In this document: positions 1 to 7,059 of the stretch, one piece after another | Position numbering within the stretch: position 1 is the first letter of the stretch | Layout: each line of letters opens with the position of its first letter | Source of the DNA: an uncultured Eubacteriales bacterium | GTDB taxonomy: Bacteria; Bacillota_A; Clostridia; Christensenellales; Aristaeellaceae | Assembly: GCA_944333375.1 (NCBI GenBank) | Contig: CALVKX010000022.1 | Location: 1-15,480 of the forward strand | Length of the DNA: 15,480 nucleotides | Direction of reading: 5' to 3' | The notes under the pieces: model-generated | Told to the model about the DNA's origin: nothing | Databases searched by the model: none | The model's input: the letters and a program-made list of their open reading frames with translations, nothing else | Program-made: the position numbers and the translations under genes

Positions 1-2
1 CA

Positions 3-43
3 GAACATGAAACGCATCGCCAGGGCGTTTCGTTCTCTTTTTT
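3..43 (+). terminator. Rho-independent terminator of a gene left of the window
   Basis: Seven base pairs (GAAACGC 9-15 with GCGTTTC 25-31) enclose a 9-nt loop. They are extended by GAAC 3-6 with GTTC 32-35 across a 2-nt bulge. A T-rich run (36-43, six consecutive T) follows directly. The polarity fits a plus-strand gene ending just outside the window. This is seen directly in sequence; function is inferred. Confidence 0.75.
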
Positions 44-62
44 CCGTCTTGCTCTATGCGCT

Positions 63-150
63 AAGGGGCTGCTTCCCAAAGAAAGCAGCCCTTTTGTCGG
101 CGGTCTAGCCCTTTAGTTCCTAAAGGGATTTTATCAGTTCGCCAAACTGA
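63..150. other. Series of three hairpins in a non-coding stretch
   Basis: Three inverted repeats follow one another. The first pairs 66-74 (GGGCTGCTT) with 83-91, followed by TTTT at 92-95, so it could be a second plus-strand terminator. The second pairs 109-115 (CCCTTTA) with 121-127 and is followed by ATTTTAT. The third is TCAGTT 134-139 with AACTGA 145-150, just past the stop of the Nudix gene. One or more may terminate that gene, but none has a good T-tract on the minus strand. Bases 1-171 contain no credible gene. Confidence 0.5.
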
Positions 151-171
151 AAGTTTCCGTTGCTTGTCTAT

Positions 172-606
172 TTATATAAAGCCTCTTTTTTTTGCTTCTT
201 CAATCAATATAGGTTGAATTAAAGGATATGTCCAATTTTCAACTAACTTATCTGAAATCAATATCTTCTCAATCTCACTATGTAATTCCTCAAATGAGTT
301 AATGTCTGCAATAAATAACATTCCGAAAGTTTCATCATCAATATTTTCATTTACTCGTGTCTTTCCTTTAACAGAATACACACATATTGGTTCAATTCTA
401 AAATCAACTGCTCCTGTTTCTTCTTGTAATTCTCTTTTAGCTGTTTCTAAAATACTTTCTCCAGGTTCTCTGTGACCTCCTGGCATTTCATAAGTCTCTC
501 TTTCTTTGTGTTTACAGAATACCCACTTGTTATCTGTTTTGGATATTATCACTGCAAACTTCAAAAATTCATCTGCGACATTGTCATAAAATTTTACTTC
601 TACCAT
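172..606 (-). CDS. Nudix hydrolase
   Basis: This 144-residue protein hydrolyses, by family, a nucleoside diphosphate linked to another moiety; the substrate cannot be read from the sequence. The Nudix box is complete. G44, E50, R58-E59, E62-E63 and G65 fit the GX5EX7REUXEEXGU consensus exactly, so metal binding and catalysis should be intact. The length is that of a single-domain Nudix enzyme, with no signal peptide or membrane segment. The ATG start is preceded by GAGG about 10 nt upstream. It lies 54 bp downstream of the deoxyribosyltransferase-like gene on the same strand, and the two probably form one transcript. Codon use is AT-rich, unlike the operon beyond 1059, suggesting recent transfer. 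Nearest alternatives within the family are an 8-oxo-dGTPase (MutT type) or an ADP-ribose pyrophosphatase; I cannot choose between them. Confidence 0.9.
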   Translation of the reverse strand: MVEVKFYDNVADEFLKFAVIISKTDNKWVFCKHKERETYEMPGGHREPGESILETAKRELQEETGAVDFRIEPICVYSVKGKTRVNENIDDETFGMLFIADINSFEELHSEIEKILISDKLVENWTYPLIQPILIEEAKKRGFI

Positions 607-660
607 TCTATCAATACCTCGTCAAATTCAAATTTATCTAACTGTTTTATGAATTAAAAT

Positions 661-957
661 CTACTGATTGTAATGATACAACACTTCTTTTCCATGCCTT
701 TCAGCATACTCAATTTCTTTTTTCACAGATGTTCCAATATAACCATCCATATTTACAACATATATTCCATCACTTAAATCTATTTTTCTGTAATGAGCAT
801 CTGCAAGTTTTAAAAGTTCATCTTCAGTTGGAACAATATTATCTTCACAATAAACACATTGTAATATATTATATCCTTTGCTTATTTCAAGGTCATAAGC
901 AATTTTTTTCATATCTTCGGCAAATTTCATGCTTCCACAAATTGTATAAGTTTTCAC
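661..957 (-). CDS. Small nucleoside 2-deoxyribosyltransferase-like protein
   Basis: This 98-residue protein resembles the short Rossmann-like proteins grouped with nucleoside 2-deoxyribosyltransferases and DUF4406. An N-terminal strand leads into a CGSMKF loop (residues 7-12). A central segment has D60 and D63 before a hydrophobic strand. Then comes a GYIGTSVKKEIEYA helix (72-85) with E81 and E84, the usual place of the catalytic Glu. It is shorter than canonical deoxyribosyltransferases (about 150 residues), so catalysis is not assured. The start is GTG, chosen because GAGGTGAT lies just upstream at good spacing. It precedes the Nudix gene in the same direction and shares its AT-rich codon use. 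No promoter is visible between it and the palindrome at 982-1018. Family assignment rests on motif memory, not a search. Confidence 0.65.
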   Translation of the reverse strand: MKTYTICGSMKFAEDMKKIAYDLEISKGYNILQCVYCEDNIVPTEDELLKLADAHYRKIDLSDGIYVVNMDGYIGTSVKKEIEYAERHGKEVLYHYNQ

Positions 958-981
958 CCAATCACCTCATCAAATTCCGAT

Positions 982-1018
982 TGTCGGAAAAACCCGGCTG
1001 GGCCGGGTTTTTCCGACA
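982..1018 (-). terminator. Perfect 37-nt palindrome, terminator of the pepV operon
   Basis: A 17-bp perfect stem (982-998 with 1002-1018) closes a 3-nt loop (TGG). The core is GC-rich (CCCGGC/GCCGGG) and flanked by A5 and T5, so it can terminate transcription from either side. It lies 41 bp past the pepV stop and also marks the edge of the AT-rich island. Confidence 0.8.
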
Positions 1019-1058
1019 TGCTGAGCCCGCATGGGGCGATCTGGGCTTTCCTCTCGTC

Positions 1059-2423
1059 TCAGTCCTGGAGCTTTTCGATCGCCCGGGCGAAGATGCGCAT
1101 GTTCAGCGCCAGGCTGTCCAGCGCCATGTATTCATCCGCCTGATGCGCCAGCTCCTCCTCGCCGGGGAACACGCTTCCGAAAGCCACGCCCTCGCTGAGC
1201 ACGCGGGCGTAGGTGCCGCCGCCGGTCGCCACGCACTCGCGCGGGCGGTCGGTGACCTCGTGATAGGCGTCCAGCAGGGCGGTCACGAGCTTGCTGTTGG
1301 GCGCCACGTGATGGGGCGCCTTCTGCTCGTCCACGGTGACTTCGATGTCCTCCAGCGCCGCGCGCACGCAGGCCGTCAGCGCCGCGTGGTCGCACAGGAT
1401 GGGATAGCGGATGTCCAGCGTGGCGTACAGCCCGTCCTTCTCATCGTAGCGCAGGATGCCCAGGTTGCAGGTGAGGCCCCCGCTGGTTTCGTCCATGCAG
1501 CGGATGCCCAGGCCCAGGCCGTCGTATTCCATGCCGACCTGATCGGCCAGGGTGCGCAGCGCGCCCGTCACGCCCAGGGCGCGCAGCATGATGAGAAGCT
1601 GCCCAAGGGCGTTGCGCGCCGCCTCGGGATAGGCCGCGTGGCCGGGGACGCCGGTGGAGGTGAGCAGGATAAGGCCGTCCTGCATCCGGGCTTCCACCTG
1701 AATGTGCATGTCGCCCGCCAGATGGTTGATCCGCTCGCACAGGGCCCCGTCGCCCTCGACCAAAGCGGTTGCGATGCCGGGGATGACGTTGCAGCGCTCG
1801 CCCACATGAATGGACCTTACGCGCAGGCCGTCAGAGGCGTAGCCGGCGCGCAGGCTGAGATGAAGCATGCCCTTTTCGGTGTTGATGACGGGATAGCTCG
1901 CGTCGGGACTGAAGCCGGTGCGGGGCATGTCGCAATGCGCCATGTAGTGCTTCATGCACTCCCAGCCGCTCTCCTCGTCGCAGCCCAGGATCAGCCGCAC
2001 CTCGCGCTTGAGCGGCAGGCCGGATTTCCTGATGGCGTACATCGCGTACAGGGCCGCCGCCGCGGGGCCCTTGTCATCGGACATGCCGCGGCCGTACATC
2101 CGGCCGTCCTCGATCTGCGCGCCGAAGGGGTCCATGGTCCAGCCGTCGCCGGCGGGCACCACATCCAGATGCGCCAGAATGGCCAGCGGCTCCACGCCCA
2201 GGGGGCCCATGCGCACGTCGCCGGCATAGCCGTCGAAGTTGCGCGTCTCAAAACCCATGGCCGCAGCATCCGCCAGCGCCAGGTCCAGCGCCCGGCGCAC
2301 CTCGCGCCCAAAGGGCGCGCCCGGCTCGGGAGCGCTCTTGACGCTGGGCACCTGAATCCACCCCTTGAGGGTCCGGGTCAGTTCGTCCCGCAGCTCGTCG
2401 ATGATGATGCTCAGTTCTTGCAC
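1059..2423 (-). CDS. pepV: M20-family dipeptidase PepV
   Basis: This 454-residue cytosolic zinc metallopeptidase releases amino acids from dipeptides (broad specificity, as in lactococcal PepV or Xaa-His dipeptidases). The expected M20 landmarks appear in order: HLDVVPAGDGW with H85 and D87, a GRGMSDDKGP segment with the bridging Asp (116/117), GCDEESGW with the catalytic Glu pair (150-151), the SPDASYP segment with D173, and a C-terminal GGGTYAR followed by LAHQADEYM carrying the last zinc His. The length is typical. The start is GTG at 2421-2423, chosen because GGAGG sits about 10 nt upstream; an ATG at 2438-2440 is out of frame. It is the last gene of the five-gene operon, 32 bp after the C-S lyase gene, and is followed by the palindromic terminator. 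A peptidase beside a sulfur amino-acid lyase suggests amino-acid catabolism, which is an inference. Confidence 0.95.
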   Translation of the reverse strand: MQELSIIIDELRDELTRTLKGWIQVPSVKSAPEPGAPFGREVRRALDLALADAAAMGFETRNFDGYAGDVRMGPLGVEPLAILAHLDVVPAGDGWTMDPFGAQIEDGRMYGRGMSDDKGPAAAALYAMYAIRKSGLPLKREVRLILGCDEESGWECMKHYMAHCDMPRTGFSPDASYPVINTEKGMLHLSLRAGYASDGLRVRSIHVGERCNVIPGIATALVEGDGALCERINHLAGDMHIQVEARMQDGLILLTSTGVPGHAAYPEAARNALGQLLIMLRALGVTGALRTLADQVGMEYDGLGLGIRCMDETSGGLTCNLGILRYDEKDGLYATLDIRYPILCDHAALTACVRAALEDIEVTVDEQKAPHHVAPNSKLVTALLDAYHEVTDRPRECVATGGGTYARVLSEGVAFGSVFPGEEELAHQADEYMALDSLALNMRIFARAIEKLQD

Positions 2424-2455
2424 GTTCGTGATCCCTCCATATTTTGATTGTTTTA

Positions 2456-3634
2456 TTATGCTTCTTTCAATGCCCGTTCCAGCTGCCCGGCGGCCTGGCG
2501 CACACGGTCATGCGGGCAGGCCAGGTTGACCCTCAAAAAGCCCTCCCCCGTCTCCTTGCCAAAGAAGGTTCCCGGGGTGAACTCCACGCCCGCGGCCCGG
2601 GTCCGTTCCATCAGCGCATCGGTGCTCAGGCTCCATGCGCGCAAATCCAGCCAGCCCAGATACGTTGCCTCCAGCGGCGTAAGCACGGCCTCTGGCAGGC
2701 GCTTTTTGATCTCCGCGCGGAAGATGGCCTCGCCCTCGCGCAGGTAGTCCAGCAGCGCGTCCAGCCAGGCGTCGCCGTGGGCGAAGGCGGCCTCGGTGGC
2801 CACCATGCCGAAGATGTTGCCCGATACCACGCCTGCGTCGCGCAGGGTCTTTTCCAGCGCCGCCAGGCGCCCCGGGTCGCGCCGGAAGGCCGCCGCCTGC
2901 TTAAGTCCGGCGAGATTGAAAGTCTTGCTGGCGCTGGTCATGGAGATCGCCCGCACGCCCGCCTCCCCGGCCAGGTTCAGCGCCGGCGTAAACGCTCCGC
3001 GCTCAAAGACGAAGTCCTCGTGGATCTCGTCGGAGAGAAGCAGCACGTCGTAGCGGGCCAGCACTGTAAGCAGCGCCTCCAGCTCCGCGCGGCTCCATAC
3101 GCGGCCCACGGGATTGTGCGGGCTGCACAGGAACATCATGCGCGCGCCCGCGCGGCAGGCGTCCTCCACGCGCTCAAGGTCCATCGTATAGCGCCCCGCC
3201 GCGTCCTTTTTCAGCGGACATTCGGCCGCCTCGCGGCCGTTGTCGCGCACGGCGGCATAGAAGGGCCCATAGACCGGCGGCTGCACGATCACGCGCTCGC
3301 CGGGGCGGGTGAAGGCCAGCACCGCCGCCTTCAGGCCCGACACCACGCAGGGCAGCATGATCTGCTCATCGCAAGAGAGCCTCAGTCCGTGGCGCCGCTC
3401 CATAAACCCCAGCATGGCCGAAACCGCCTGCTCCGTCTGCTCGGTGTAGCCGTAGACGGGATGGGCCGCCCGCGCCATAAGGGCCTGGACAACCTCATTC
3501 GGGCAGCGAAAATCCATGTCCGCCACCCACATGGGGTTGACGAGGCGGGGATCGCGCGCCATGGCCGCGTCCCACTTCTCACACGCCGTGCCCCGCCGGT
3601 CCACGGGATTGTCAAAAAACGCCCTGTCATACAT
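2456..3634 (-). CDS. patB: PLP-dependent C-S lyase / aminotransferase, MalY-PatB type
   Basis: This 392-residue fold-type I PLP enzyme belongs to the MalY/PatB group, which cleaves cystathionine or cysteine C-S bonds to pyruvate, ammonia and a thiol. The N-terminal segment with a MWVADMDF motif (35-42) and the YGYTE segment (61-65) are hallmarks of this group. N174 in SPHNPVG and D202 in LSDEIH contact the cofactor. K237 in SASKTFN forms the Schiff base. A C-terminal LRVNLACP segment carries the carboxylate-binding Arg. All key residues are present. The ATG is preceded by GGAGG at 9 nt. Its first 8 bases overlap the end of the methyltransferase gene, implying translational coupling. The exact role (cystathionine beta-lyase, cysteine desulfhydrase or a regulatory MalY-like role) cannot be decided; the gene symbol is by subgroup only. 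Confidence 0.88.
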   Translation of the reverse strand: MYDRAFFDNPVDRRGTACEKWDAAMARDPRLVNPMWVADMDFRCPNEVVQALMARAAHPVYGYTEQTEQAVSAMLGFMERRHGLRLSCDEQIMLPCVVSGLKAAVLAFTRPGERVIVQPPVYGPFYAAVRDNGREAAECPLKKDAAGRYTMDLERVEDACRAGARMMFLCSPHNPVGRVWSRAELEALLTVLARYDVLLLSDEIHEDFVFERGAFTPALNLAGEAGVRAISMTSASKTFNLAGLKQAAAFRRDPGRLAALEKTLRDAGVVSGNIFGMVATEAAFAHGDAWLDALLDYLREGEAIFRAEIKKRLPEAVLTPLEATYLGWLDLRAWSLSTDALMERTRAAGVEFTPGTFFGKETGEGFLRVNLACPHDRVRQAAGQLERALKEA

Positions 3635-4259
3635 GCTTTTGTTCCTCCCCCGCGGCCGGGCCGGTGCAGCGAATGACCCAGTAGCCGCTTTTTTTCTCCA
3701 CGGCGGTCACGTCCGAAAACAGCGTCTCCAGATAGCTCATGGCCGACGGCGCGCCCTGCTGCTTGCGGATGACCAGCCACATCCCGCCCCCCGGCAGAAG
3801 GCTTCGCGCGCCGTCTGCAAACATGCGGTAGATCACGGGCTTGCCCGCGCGGATGGGCGGGTTTTGCAAGATGGCGGCAAAGCGCCGGCCGGCCAAAGCG
3901 GCATAGCCGTCGCTTTCCATGATTTCAGCTTCCACGCCGTTTTTGCGGGCGTTTTCCCTCGCCAGCTCCAGCGCGCGGCGGTTGACGTCGGCCATCGTCA
4001 CCTCCAGGCCCGGCCAGCGCGCGCCCACGGCCACGCCGATGGCGCCGTAGCCGCAGCCCATGTCCAGCACGGGCCCCGTCAGGACATCCGGCAGGGCGCC
4101 CAGCAGCACCTCCGTGCCGCGGTCCAGCTCCCGGCGGGAAAACACCCCGCTGTCGGTGGCGAAGACCAGCTCGCGCCCGCCGTAGCGGAAGCGGACCTCG
4201 CCGGGCCGGTGCGCGCTGGCAGGCTCGGCGGTATAATAATGATCGTTGGTCGGCGGCAT
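3627..4259 (-). CDS. Class I SAM-dependent methyltransferase, RsmC/YbxB-like
   Basis: This 210-residue protein has the SAM-binding motif VLDMGCGYGAIG (64-75), an acidic residue after the second strand (D91), and NPPI (133-136), the target-base motif of N-methyltransferases. The order matches the catalytic half of RsmC, the 16S rRNA guanine-N2 methyltransferase. It lacks the extra N-terminal domain of the E. coli enzyme, as in the shorter Firmicutes YbxB proteins. A conserved F-x-TDSGVFS segment (33-41) precedes the SAM fold. It starts 3 bp after the pseudouridine synthase stop, with AAGGAAGG upstream, and overlaps the lyase gene by 8 bp. Next to an RsuA-like enzyme, an rRNA target is likely. 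The exact site modified is an inference. Confidence 0.85.
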   Translation of the reverse strand: MPPTNDHYYTAEPASAHRPGEVRFRYGGRELVFATDSGVFSRRELDRGTEVLLGALPDVLTGPVLDMGCGYGAIGVAVGARWPGLEVTMADVNRRALELARENARKNGVEAEIMESDGYAALAGRRFAAILQNPPIRAGKPVIYRMFADGARSLLPGGGMWLVIRKQQGAPSAMSYLETLFSDVTAVEKKSGYWVIRCTGPAAGEEQKHV

Positions 4260-4262
4260 GGC

Positions 4263-5000
4263 TCACCCTTCCTTGTCGTTGCGAACCGCGCGGCGAAGCG
4301 CCGCGACCTCCTCCGGCGCAAGCTCCCTCAGCCCGCCGGGCGGCAGGCTGCCGGGCAGCATAAGCGGGCCGAACGCCTCGCGATGCAAGGCGACGACCTC
4401 GTGGCCCCTGGCCGAAAACATGCGCTTGATCTGGTGGTACTTACCCTCGCGCACCTCCACGCCGGCCTCGCTGAACGCCTCGTCCGCCCGCAGGATGGTC
4501 AGCGTGGCGGGCAGGGCGGTAAAATCCTCCAACGAAATCCCCGCGGCGAAAGCCGCCGCGTCCTCCCCATCCAGCCGTCCGGTGACGCGGGCGACATAGC
4601 GCTTCCACACGTGCCTTCCCGGCGCGAGCAGGGCATGGGCCAGCGCGCCGTCGTTGGTGAGCAGCAGAAGGCCCGTCGTGTCCTTATCCAGCCTGCCCAC
4701 GGGCAGCACCTTACGGCGGGAAAGCGCCTCGGGCACCAGGTCCATCACCGTCTGCGCATGCCTGTCGCGCGCGGCGGTGAGCACCCCGGCGGGCTTGTGG
4801 AGCATATAGTATTGCAGCGCACTGTCCCCTACCGGCACGCCGGCGAGGGTGACGCTGTCGCCCTGCCCCACCTTGACGGCGGGGTCGCGCACGGCCGCGC
4901 CGTTGATCGCGGCCAGCCCGGCGCGGATGGCGCGCACGGCCTCGCTGCGCGTGCGCTCGCCGCTCTGCGCGAGATATCGGTCCAGCCGTACCCCGCTCAT
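4263..5000 (-). CDS. RsuA/RluB-family pseudouridine synthase
   Basis: This 245-residue rRNA-modifying enzyme carries an N-terminal S4 RNA-binding domain (about residues 4-55, beginning VRLDRYLAQSG). The catalytic domain has HKPAGVLT (68-75) and the signature GRLDKDTTGLL (102-112) with catalytic D105. The C-terminal part has the usual YHQIKRMF basic motif of the family. The size fits RsuA (16S U516), though RluB/E/F-type specificity cannot be excluded. The start ATG overlaps the stop of the upstream membrane-protein gene (ATGA, 4 bp). Its own Shine-Dalgarno is poor, so translation probably depends on coupling. Confidence 0.9.
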   Translation of the reverse strand: MSGVRLDRYLAQSGERTRSEAVRAIRAGLAAINGAAVRDPAVKVGQGDSVTLAGVPVGDSALQYYMLHKPAGVLTAARDRHAQTVMDLVPEALSRRKVLPVGRLDKDTTGLLLLTNDGALAHALLAPGRHVWKRYVARVTGRLDGEDAAAFAAGISLEDFTALPATLTILRADEAFSEAGVEVREGKYHQIKRMFSARGHEVVALHREAFGPLMLPGSLPPGGLRELAPEEVAALRRAVRNDKEG

Positions 5001-6022
5001 GGGCGCGGACCGTTCTCGCTTCCGGGCATATAGGCCGGCGCCGCCTCGGCTTCGCCGGCGCCGGGCTCGGCGGGAGCGGGCCGCGCGGCCGCGCGGCGGT
5101 CATGCGTGGCATAGGCCGCCGTCAGGATGCGCCGCACGGGCAAAAGCGGCATATAGAGCAGCACAAAGGCGCCCAGCAGCGGAAACACCGCCGCCGCGAG
5201 GTCCACCACCGGCAGGGTCCGCTGGGACAGCGCCGTCATCAGGCCGTCGGCCACCTGTGTGACGACGCTCTTGAACACGCTGACGACCACGGCCAGGAAG
5301 GGGACCCACAGCGCCAGGTTCACCAGCGCCACGCCGAGCTGGCCAAGCCTGCGTCCGCGAAGGCTCCGGCGCAGCTCCTTGCGGGGCGAGCGGTCGCAGC
5401 GGTTGGCCACGACCCAGACATAGCGGGCGGCGCTGTTTCGCACCGCGCCATAGAGAAGCACGAGCACGCCCAGCCCCAGCGCCGCCAGCACCGCCGTGAC
5501 GCCCTCCATCAGCGTGTTCTGCGGCGCCGCCAGCGGCGTGCCGCCCACCAGGCCCAGAAAGAAATTCGCCACGGCGCACCACATGCCGCTCCAGCCCCTG
5601 CCAAGCTCGGTGAGGGTCTTGAGCAGCGTCAGCGCGTCCACTTCCTTGTACCAGTAATAGGCGTAGAGGAGCATCGCCAGCAGCGGCAGGCCCCACTTGG
5701 CCACATGCAGCGCGCCCAGCAGGCTTTCGCTCAGCTTCTCGCCGTAGTTGCCCATGCCCAGCGCCGTGTCAAAGCTGAAGCGACGGCCCTTGTCCTGCCG
5801 CACCAGCGCCTCGGCGAAGGAATAGCGCAGCGGCAAAATCAGCAGCGCCAGCATCGCCGGGCACAGGAGCGAAAGCAGCTTCAGGGGCGATCCCTGGGGA
5901 AACAAAAACAGGCACGCCAGCGGCGCAAGCGCCACCAGCCTCAGAAACAGCGCCACAAACATATACAGAAGCGTCCGCAGATAAAACGTAAACGGGTTGT
6001 GCGCAACGGCCGTCTGTTGCAT
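4997..6022 (-). CDS. Polytopic membrane protein of unknown function
   Basis: This 341-residue integral membrane protein is not assigned to a family I recognise. About six or seven hydrophobic segments can be seen. They include a long one at the N-terminus (roughly residues 15-42), then about 49-65, 108-125, 146-160, 174-192, 228-252 and 272-297. A strongly basic loop (KELRRSLRGRR) sits before the sixth. The C-terminal ~40 residues are a soluble Ala/Pro-rich tail. The frame is open to an ATG at 6061, but the promoter -10 box is at 6071-6076, so that start would be almost leaderless. The ATG at 6020-6022, 12 nt after GGGAGG, was preferred. An ATG at 6034 directly abuts the Shine-Dalgarno. It is first in the operon and coupled to the rsuA-like gene by a 4-bp overlap. 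Function unknown. Confidence 0.75.
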   Translation of the reverse strand: MQQTAVAHNPFTFYLRTLLYMFVALFLRLVALAPLACLFLFPQGSPLKLLSLLCPAMLALLILPLRYSFAEALVRQDKGRRFSFDTALGMGNYGEKLSESLLGALHVAKWGLPLLAMLLYAYYWYKEVDALTLLKTLTELGRGWSGMWCAVANFFLGLVGGTPLAAPQNTLMEGVTAVLAALGLGVLVLLYGAVRNSAARYVWVVANRCDRSPRKELRRSLRGRRLGQLGVALVNLALWVPFLAVVVSVFKSVVTQVADGLMTALSQRTLPVVDLAAAVFPLLGAFVLLYMPLLPVRRILTAAYATHDRRAAARPAPAEPGAGEAEAAPAYMPGSENGPRP

Positions 6023-6070
6023 ATCGTCATCCATCCTCCCTGTAACTGGGTATAAAGACATACGGTATTT

Positions 6071-6099
6071 ATTATAGACGATTCAATCCCCGGTTGCAA
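6071..6099 (-). promoter_or_regulatory. Sigma-A promoter of the five-gene operon
   Basis: On the minus strand, TTGCAA (6094-6099) is separated by exactly 17 bp from a perfect TATAAT (6071-6076). The start site would be near 6064. This argues that the first gene begins at 6022 rather than 6061. Confidence 0.85.
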
Positions 6100-6125
6100 G
6101 CGCAGGAGGGGCGTGGGTAAAAGAT

Positions 6126-6153
6126 TTGATTTTTTATCCGCCTATGCTATAAT
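6126..6153 (+). promoter_or_regulatory. Sigma-A promoter of plsY, extended -10
   Basis: TTGATT (6126-6131), a 16-bp spacer, then TATAAT (6148-6153) preceded by TG at 6145-6146 (extended -10). It diverges from the promoter of the five-gene operon, the two -35 boxes being 26 bp apart. Predicted transcription start is about 6160, leaving a leader of about 56 nt. Confidence 0.85.
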
Positions 6154-6215
6154 AGGCACGGTCTGACCGGGACAGAATGAAATTTGGGCGGCGCATGCCG
6201 CAGACGGAGGAAGAT

Positions 6216-6839
6216 ATGCGGGAGATTCTGCTTTCGGCGCTGGTTGCCGTCATCGCCTATCTGCTCGGGTGCTTTTCCACAGGGCTTACGGTTTCCGGCG
6301 CAAAGGGCGTGGACATCCGAAGCCACGGCAGCAAAAACACGGGCGCAAGCAATGTGCTTCGCGTCATGGGCCTCAAAAGCGGGCTGGTGACCTTTGCGGG
6401 CGATTTTTTGAAGGCCGCCCTGGCCTGCGGGCTGGGCGGGCTGATTTTGCCGGGGGCCGTCTTTGGGGTGGAGCGCTTGGGGATGATGCTGGGCGGCCTG
6501 TTTGCGGTCATCGGGCACAACTGGCCGGTCTTTTACCGCTTCAAGGGCGGCAAGGGCGTGGCTTGCTCCGCCGCCGTCATCTTCCTTGTGGACCCGCTGT
6601 GGGGCGCGATTGCGATCGTGGCCTGCCTTGCGGTCATCGCCCTGACGCGCTTTATCAGCCTGGGGAGCATGACGATGCTGTTTTGTTACATGATCCTCAT
6701 GTGCATCGCCCACTGGGGTCAGTGGGCGGTATGCGCCTTCACCGCGCTTCTCTTTGTCATGTGCGTCTGGCGCCACCGCGCCAACATCCAGCGCCTGCTA
6801 AGCGGGACGGAGAACCGCATCGGCCAGAAGGCGAAGTAG
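6216..6839 (+). CDS. plsY: Glycerol-3-phosphate acyltransferase PlsY
   Basis: This 207-residue integral membrane enzyme transfers an acyl group from acyl-phosphate to glycerol-3-phosphate, the first step of phospholipid synthesis in Firmicutes. The three family motifs are present: HGSKNTGASN near residues 37-46 (canonical GSGNTGATN, here with Lys and Ser substitutions), GHNWPVFYRFKGGKG in the middle loop, and HRANIQRLLSG near the C-terminus. Five or so hydrophobic segments fit the family. The start at 6216 was chosen over an upstream in-frame ATG (6177) because GGAGG lies 5 nt before it. It is monocistronic, between its own promoter and a hairpin terminator. In many Clostridia it directly follows der; here der is 6.3 kb away on the opposite strand. 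Confidence 0.95.
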   Translation: MREILLSALVAVIAYLLGCFSTGLTVSGAKGVDIRSHGSKNTGASNVLRVMGLKSGLVTFAGDFLKAALACGLGGLILPGAVFGVERLGMMLGGLFAVIGHNWPVFYRFKGGKGVACSAAVIFLVDPLWGAIAIVACLAVIALTRFISLGSMTMLFCYMILMCIAHWGQWAVCAFTALLFVMCVWRHRANIQRLLSGTENRIGQKAK

Positions 6840-6865
6840 GTTTTCTCCCTAAATGAATAAGATAT

Positions 6866-6895
6866 AATCCGCTTTCCGGAAACGGGAAGCGGATT
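6866..6895 (+). terminator. Terminator hairpin of plsY
   Basis: A 13-bp stem (6866-6878 with 6883-6895, one G-U pair) closes a GAAA loop, 26 bp after the plsY stop. The T-tract is short (TTT). Its core is nearly identical to the hairpin at 7023-7054. The interval between the two hairpins (6896-7022) shows no gene or motif. Confidence 0.7.
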
Positions 6896-7022
6896 TAAAC
6901 TGTCAGAAAACTGCTGGCTTCGGACGGCCGCGGCCCTCTGTGCTGTGTTGTAAATTCATCGGCATCTGTGACGGATTCTCAAGCCTTGCACCGCCCGGCA
7001 GAGCCGCGGGCGAACTCATGTT

Positions 7023-7054
7023 AAAGCCGCTTCCCGAAAACGGGAAGCGGCTTT
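7023..7054 (-). terminator. Terminator hairpin of the secreted-protein gene
   Basis: A perfect 14-bp stem (7023-7036 with 7041-7054) with an AAAA loop begins 5 nt past the stop of the gene at 7060-8517. The stem itself ends in three U on the minus strand, but no longer U-run follows, so efficiency is uncertain. Confidence 0.7.
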
Positions 7055-7059
7055 GAGGC

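Larger units (their letters stand above)
105..985. other. AT-rich island inside GC-rich chromosome
   Basis: Base composition drops abruptly to roughly 30% GC by eye. The two genes inside use A/T-ending codons heavily (AAA, ATT, TTT, GAA). All genes from 1059 onward use G/C-ending codons almost throughout. The right edge coincides with the start of the palindrome at 982. Both island genes look like nucleotide-processing enzymes. No transposase, integrase or target-site duplication is visible, so 'horizontally acquired' is an inference from composition only. Confidence 0.6.

Noticed and set aside
982..1018. Palindrome as an insertion-sequence end or attachment site
   Set aside because: There is no transposase or integrase gene, no partner repeat at the other side of the AT-rich island, and no target duplication visible.
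729..2447. Long plus-strand open frame opposite pepV and the small AT-rich gene
   Set aside because: It crosses a composition boundary and a palindromic terminator, has no ribosome-binding site, and is rich in His/Gln/Ala-type shadow residues. The minus strand has clear families.
2444..3676. Long plus-strand open frame opposite the PLP enzyme
   Set aside because: It shows typical shadow composition. The minus-strand protein has all catalytic residues of the MalY/PatB group.
6023..6061. Longer start for the membrane protein (ATG 6059-6061)
   Set aside because: The -10 box at 6071-6076 would put transcription start about 3 nt upstream, and no ribosome-binding site precedes it.
6866..7054. Two similar palindromic units as a CRISPR remnant
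   Set aside because: There are only two units, each is a complete terminator hairpin right after a gene end, and nothing repeats at spacer-like intervals.
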